This document shows, one piece after another, positions 9,928-12,994 of a stretch of 12,994 nt of DNA (positions are counted from its first letter, which is position 1; every line of letters begins with the position of its first letter). This DNA is from a bacterium (GTDB lineage Bacteria; Bdellovibrionota; FAC87; UBA2466). Both the position numbers and the translations under genes were made by a program. The notes below the pieces were generated by a model. It did not search any database. It saw nothing but the letters and a program-made list of their open reading frames with translations, and had not been told where the DNA came from. Location: assembly GCA_019750655.1 (NCBI GenBank), contig JAIEOG010000285.1, forward strand, positions 1 to 12,994. The letters run 5' to 3'.

Positions 9928-11627
9928 ACGATGCAGTTTCCGGCGTGGAGGCCATTCACGCAGGTATTGTTAGTGCCCCAGTACGGATTCCCATCGACGT
10001 CGGTGCCTGGGGTGTCGCAAGGTTGGGAAGAGGTGACACCAAAATCACACGCATAAGCGCACTTATTATCAATCGCCCCATCTCCGCAGGGGGTGTCTGA
10101 GTTGCAGTTGAAATCCGTATCCACCCGTAGGAAATAGTCTCCCGTATAGTTGTCAGGATCAAACTCGATATAAACCACAATGTCGTTCGTCCCGTTTCGC
10201 AAGACCATCGATTCTGAAAAGTTTCCAGAAACACTCCAGCTACTGGGGAATCCTGCGACCAGTGCAGCCTTCAAGGCATTCGTGTTTACGTCCGTCATAA
10301 ACGTGACGTGGTAAGTGCTGGAGTAGATCGTGATGGGAGAACCGGAACCTTCTTCATCTGTGGCATCGTAAGGGAAATGGATTTCCCAAGCGGAAGGGTT
10401 TCCGCCGCCGCCGACGAAAAAGCCGTTATACGTTAGGCCGCAGCTGCCTTCTGTGCAGGTCATCGTGGCATGGCAGCAAGTATTTGTATTATCGTCCGGA
10501 CAGACGTCCGCATCGTCGCATTGCCCGTCACTGTCGGTGTCGCCGTCATGCCCATTGCAAGGGTCTGCGCAAGCGTCGGTCGGATCGTTAGGGCATGGGT
10601 CATCAGAATCGCATGCCCCATCGCCATCGGTGTCATCGGCGTTGTCGTTGGGGCATGGATCATCGGAATCGCATTGCCCATCCGAATCTGTGTCATCGGG
10701 GTTGTCATCAGGGCATGGGTCATCGCTGTCACAAACCCCGTCTCCATCTGAGTCGTTGGCGTTGTCGTTGGGACAGACATCGTCGTCATCGCAAGTTCCA
10801 TCCCCGTCTGTATCCCCGCCACTTGCATCACAAGGACCGCAGGAATCCGTGTTGTCATTCGGGCAAGGATCTATGTCGTCGCAGTTGTCATCATTGTCGC
10901 TGTCCCCCGATGAGTCATCTCCATCGCAGGCATCGCAAACATCATCCACGCCGTCCAAATCGGAATCGCTTCCCGAATTGGTGAGATTAGGGCAAGAATC
11001 GTCGGAGTCGCAAAGGCCATCGCCGTCGGTGTCATTGGGATTGTCGTTCGGGCAAAGATCCACGTCATCGCAGACGGCGTCCCCATCCGTGTCTCCCCCA
11101 TGTCCAAAGCATGGAGTGAGGCAAGCGTCGGCAGCATCGTTAGGGCATGGGTCATCGGAATCGCACTGCCCATCGGAGTCCGTATCATCTGGATTGTCGC
11201 TGGGGCAAGGATCGTCGGAATCACAAACGCCGTCACCATCCGTGTCGTCCGGGTCGTCATTTGGGCACGCATCCGAATCGTCACATTGGCCATCTCCATC
11301 GGTGTCGCCACCGTGGCCGAAGCAGGGTGCTAGGCAGGAGTCGTTTGCATCTGCAGGGCAGGGATCTATGGAGTCGCACTGCCCATCGGAATCCGTGTCA
11401 TCCGGATCGTCGTTGGGGCAAGGATCGTCGGAATCGCAGACGCCATCGGAGTCCGTATCGTCCGGATTGTCCTCGGGGCAGGGATCGTCGGCGTCACACT
11501 GGCCGTCGTCATCTAAGTCAGAACATTCGCTGTGAGCCGGAGCTGGGAGGTTGATCTCAAGGCCGGTCCCGCACGCTGTCAGCGTGAAGGCGCAAATCAA
11601 AGCGGAAATGGCCAGCGAGTGCTTCAT
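9921..11627 (-). CDS. Thrombospondin type 3 repeat lipoprotein, acidic and Cys-rich, 568 residues
   Basis: The N-terminus MKHSLAISALICAFTLTAC ends in a good lipobox (L-T-A-C19), so the protein should be lipid-anchored at the cell surface or periplasmic face. Residues about 36-384 are calcium-binding repeats of the form D-x-D-x-D-G-x-C-D-x-x-D-x-CP. The Cys of the GxCD step recurs every 20 residues (44, 64, 84; 115, 135, 155; 186, 206; 279, 299, 319, 339; 370), with about 31-residue jumps where a PCFGHGGD-like linker occurs (102, 173, and variants at 266 and 357). One repeat near 222-250 is irregular. After the repeats comes a different domain (about 385-568): Cys-rich start (CCHATMTCTEGSC), a beta-rich middle, then another Cys cluster (CGDGAIDNKCAYACDFG). 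No strong ribosome binding site is seen. Such repeats are typical of surface and adhesin-type proteins; the role of this one is unknown. Dense acidic sequence keeps several other frames open by chance. Confidence 0.9.
   Translation of the reverse strand: MKHSLAISALICAFTLTACGTGLEINLPAPAHSECSDLDDDGQCDADDPCPEDNPDDTDSDGVCDSDDPCPNDDPDDTDSDGQCDSIDPCPADANDSCLAPCFGHGGDTDGDGQCDDSDACPNDDPDDTDGDGVCDSDDPCPSDNPDDTDSDGQCDSDDPCPNDAADACLTPCFGHGGDTDGDAVCDDVDLCPNDNPNDTDGDGLCDSDDSCPNLTNSGSDSDLDGVDDVCDACDGDDSSGDSDNDDNCDDIDPCPNDNTDSCGPCDASGGDTDGDGTCDDDDVCPNDNANDSDGDGVCDSDDPCPDDNPDDTDSDGQCDSDDPCPNDNADDTDGDGACDSDDPCPNDPTDACADPCNGHDGDTDSDGQCDDADVCPDDNTNTCCHATMTCTEGSCGLTYNGFFVGGGGNPSAWEIHFPYDATDEEGSGSPITIYSSTYHVTFMTDVNTNALKAALVAGFPSSWSVSGNFSESMVLRNGTNDIVVYIEFDPDNYTGDYFLRVDTDFNCNSDTPCGDGAIDNKCAYACDFGVTSSQPCDTPGTDVDGNPYWGTNNTCVNGLHAGNCIVQ
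10482..11516 (-). repeat. Tandem 60-base coding repeats (thrombospondin type 3) with higher-order units
   Basis: The coding DNA repeats with a 60-base period, easily seen on the plus strand as recurring words such as gggcatgggtcatcggaatc and atcgcattgcccatc. Blocks of two to four repeats are separated by about 93-base steps, giving higher-order units of about 71 to 93 residues. Near-identical stretches suggest duplication or recombination within the gene. Confidence 0.85.
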
Positions 11628-11740
11628 AGAGGTCTAGAAGCTTTTTCGGCAGAAAGGGTGGGGTTCTGAAGCGGCATGTCAAAATATTAAGTGTAATATA
11701 ATCGGATACTTAAGATTTGATTCTTTGCCATTCCAAATAA
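11628..11740. other. AT-rich gap upstream of the thrombospondin-repeat gene
   Basis: The promoter of the minus-strand lipoprotein should lie here. I see an exact TTGACA on the minus strand (revcomp of TGTCAA at 11677-11682) but no matching -10 at the right spacing, and an exact TATAAT on the plus strand (11697-11702) with no -35. No coding sequence is supported. Confidence 0.4.
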
Positions 11741-11774
11741 AAAGGGCCTTCTGACCGGAGCCAGAAAGCCCTTT
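11741..11774 (-). terminator. Intrinsic terminator after the 11797-12246 gene (possibly two-way)
   Basis: Arms AAAGGGCCTTCTG (11741-11753) and CAGAAAGCCCTTT (11762-11774) pair over 13 positions with one mismatch around an 8-base loop. Read on the minus strand, the stem is followed by TTATTTGG, so with the arm's own TTT it gives a TTTTTATTT tract. The hairpin starts 23 bases past the stop at 11797. In the plus direction the following CTTAAA is a poor tract. Confidence 0.85.
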
Positions 11775-11796
11775 CTTAAATCCTGGATGCAGAGAA

Positions 11797-12246
11797 CTAG
11801 TCGAGCTTCTTCATCAGGAATTCTTTTACGGTGTCGGAGATATTGGCCGTATCCCAATCGTATTGCGCTTCGAGACTGCCACCTTTCACTGCGAGGCCGG
11901 TCGTTGCGAATTTATCGCCTTCACCCATGCCCGCTTTGAATTTGCAGGTGACTTTCTTGATTGCGTTAGCAACGGCTTTTTTCTCGTCGGCGCCAGCGCC
12001 GCAAAGAGAAGAGAGGCCATCGACGACGCTGCCGCAATAGTTCGCGCCTTCGCGGATTTTTTCGCCGAAAGTGCCCCAGCTAATATCCATCGAGAATTTC
12101 GCGCCGCAGGTTTTTTCTGCTGCCGTGATCTGATCTTTGATATTGGCCAAACCGGCTTCTTGTTCTTTTTTGTCTTTCAATGAGCCGAAAGCCAAAGAGG
12201 AAATGCTGAGAGCGATAACACAGAACATGACGTGACGTTGTGACAC
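11797..12246 (-). CDS. Secreted protein with a Cys/W-x-x-FGE domain, 149 residues, GTG start
   Basis: The start is a GTG at 12246, chosen because AGGAGA (12258-12253) lies 6 bases upstream; an ATG six codons later (12228) has no ribosome binding site. The N-terminus has a signal peptide with core MFCVIALSISSLAF, probably cut near AFG-S. A helical Lys/Glu/Gln stretch follows (about 23-45), then the core EKTCGAKFSMDISWGTFGE (44-62) with Cys47, Trp57 and FGE60-62, then YCGSVVDGLSSLCG (70-83) with Cys71 and Cys82. Cys100 starts a beta-like segment (VTCKFKAG) and the end is amphipathic (residues 133-149). The core matches the divergent neighbour at 12353-12994 in order and spacing: C-10-W, then C, 11 to C. 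Four cysteines suggest two disulfides. No known family is recognised. An intrinsic terminator follows, so the gene is probably a single transcription unit. Confidence 0.85.
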   Translation of the reverse strand: MSQRHVMFCVIALSISSLAFGSLKDKKEQEAGLANIKDQITAAEKTCGAKFSMDISWGTFGEKIREGANYCGSVVDGLSSLCGAGADEKKAVANAIKKVTCKFKAGMGEGDKFATTGLAVKGGSLEAQYDWDTANISDTVKEFLMKKLD

Positions 12247-12252
12247 GGGGGT

Positions 12253-12258
12253 TCTCCT
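12253..12258 (-). promoter_or_regulatory. Ribosome binding site fixing a GTG start
   Basis: AGGAGA on the minus strand lies 6 bases before the GTG at 12246 and 24 bases before the first in-frame ATG, so it supports initiation at GTG. Confidence 0.7.
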
Positions 12259-12290
12259 GATTTGAGGTGATTGTTTAGTTAGAAATGAGA

Positions 12291-12319
12291 TTGCGCAAAA
12301 TTCAGCGCAACCAGATAAT
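12291..12319 (+). promoter_or_regulatory. Candidate promoter with a TTGCGC/GCGCAA dyad, between divergent secreted genes
   Basis: TTGCGC (12291-12296) and GATAAT (12314-12319) are 17 bases apart; GATAAT matches five of six -10 positions, TTGCGC three of six at -35. A start near 12326 would leave a leader of about 27 bases before the ATG at 12353. The -35 element is one arm of an inverted repeat TTGCGC-AAAATTCA-GCGCAA (12291-12310), a possible operator in the 106-base divergent gap. Confidence 0.4.
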
Positions 12320-12352
12320 CAATTATTATCCTTTTACACGAGGAAAAAATCA

Positions 12353-12994
12353 ATGACCCAGCCAAAGCGTCTTGCCCTGTTCACCGCACTGTTTCTAATG
12401 CCCAGCATCTTGAATGCAGGTTACACCGCCGATGGTGAGCCCCGCGTTTATAAAGGTGCACACGGCGAAACCGTGATTATCCAAGCACTAAAGCCACGGT
12501 CTGCGAATCAAGTGGTTGTGTGGGTGAAGAACTCGCGCTCTGTGCTCGATGATCACCCTGTTGCGCATACGGTGCGTCAGAGCTCGGGCAAGGTTGATTT
12601 TGTAACGCAGAAGGATGGAAAAGACTGGGTCACGATTACTGGCCGCGACAATTGGTATAACAGCATGGGTTATGAACTCTATGTTCCTAACCAAGCGGAC
12701 AGTATCAAGATTACTTACGCGAAAAAGGATTCGGCGAAAGTAGCTTCGGCAGAGGTCCTAGACTTCTTCTTGTTCCGCAAGCCTGCGAGCACGGGTGGCA
12801 ACGCTGGTGAAGATAAGACTTTCGCGGCGCACACAGCAGATATGAACCGCGCCTGTGGCAGCACAATCACCACGAAAATTGATTGGGCCAGCTTCGGTGA
12901 GCACGGGAACTCCCTGCGCGTGGGCGATGCCTGCGGCCAAGTGGTGCAAGCCATGGAAGAACTTTGCGGAAGCCAAGTCGCCAAAGACGCTATT
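12353..12994 (+). CDS. Secreted two-domain protein sharing the Cys/W-x-x-FGE domain (C-terminus beyond the right edge)
   Basis: The frame stays open from the ATG at 12353 to the window end (214 residues seen). GAGG (12340-12343) lies upstream at usable spacing. A signal peptide (MTQPKRLALFTALFLMPSILNA) is likely cut before GYT. Residues about 28-150 form a beta-rich region of unknown type (for example ANQVVVWVKN, DWVTITGRDN, SIKITYAKK), ending in a short Gly/Asn linker (STGGNAGED). From about 165 it carries the same domain as the divergent neighbour: NRACGSTITTKIDWASFGE (165-183) with Cys168, Trp178 and FGE181-183, then ACGQVVQAMEELCG (193-206) with Cys194 and Cys205. No family is recognised. 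The shared domain and back-to-back layout suggest an old duplication in which one copy gained or lost the beta domain. The rest of the gene lies outside the window. Confidence 0.85.
   Translation, partial: MTQPKRLALFTALFLMPSILNAGYTADGEPRVYKGAHGETVIIQALKPRSANQVVVWVKNSRSVLDDHPVAHTVRQSSGKVDFVTQKDGKDWVTITGRDNWYNSMGYELYVPNQADSIKITYAKKDSAKVASAEVLDFFLFRKPASTGGNAGEDKTFAAHTADMNRACGSTITTKIDWASFGEHGNSLRVGDACGQVVQAMEELCGSQVAKDAI

Noticed and set aside
10453..11535. Long plus-strand open frame (360 codons) rich in Ser/Gln/Gly/Pro opposite the thrombospondin-repeat gene
   Set aside because: It is the antisense of the Asp/Cys repeats; its periodicity copies the 60-base repeat, several other frames are open there too, and it has no membrane or domain signature.
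11697..11774. Possible small RNA from an exact TATAAT at 11697 to the terminator hairpin
   Set aside because: No -35 element is visible, the tract after the hairpin in the plus direction is poor, and the gap is AT-rich so TATAAT can occur by chance.

Overview
The window looks like ordinary chromosome from a Gram-negative bacterium of moderate GC content (judged by eye, not counted). Lipoproteins with lipobox cysteines, several Sec-type signal peptides and a periplasmic-type cytochrome c all point to a diderm envelope. The mix of an RND/MMPL exporter, a type 2 isoleucyl-tRNA synthetase, a DUF1460 protein, a thrombospondin type 3 repeat lipoprotein and many small secreted proteins of unknown function would fit Bdellovibrionota or a 'deltaproteobacterial' lineage. 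That placement is inference and nothing in the window proves it. I see no insertion sequence, phage gene, CRISPR array, tRNA or rRNA.

Layout, left to right: a lipoprotein cut by the left edge (minus, 1-582) and a small secreted protein (minus, 656-949); a divergent intergenic region with a candidate promoter; an 816-residue RND-superfamily exporter (plus, 1161-3611) followed after 68 bases by ileS (plus, 3680-6826). A DUF1460 amidase-like protein converges on ileS (minus, 6823-7878), the two sharing a TTAA at their stops. Just upstream of it on the same strand is a 71-residue secreted His/Arg-rich protein (minus, 7922-8137). Diverging from that is a pair made of a PQQ-type sugar dehydrogenase (plus, 8277-9551) and a c-type cytochrome (plus, 9529-9918), which overlap by 23 bases. 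A Cys/Asp-rich thrombospondin type 3 repeat lipoprotein (minus, 9921-11627) converges on the cytochrome. The right end holds two divergent secreted proteins (minus 11797-12246; plus 12353 to the edge) that share an undescribed-looking Cys-Trp-Phe-Gly-Glu domain.

Working links: the dehydrogenase and cytochrome are probably co-translated and form a periplasmic oxidation/electron-transfer pair. The exporter and ileS may be co-transcribed but have no obvious shared function. The most novel material is the shared-domain pair at the right end, the His/Arg-rich small protein with its structured leader, and a hairpin plus U-tract that encloses the start codon of the DUF1460 gene.
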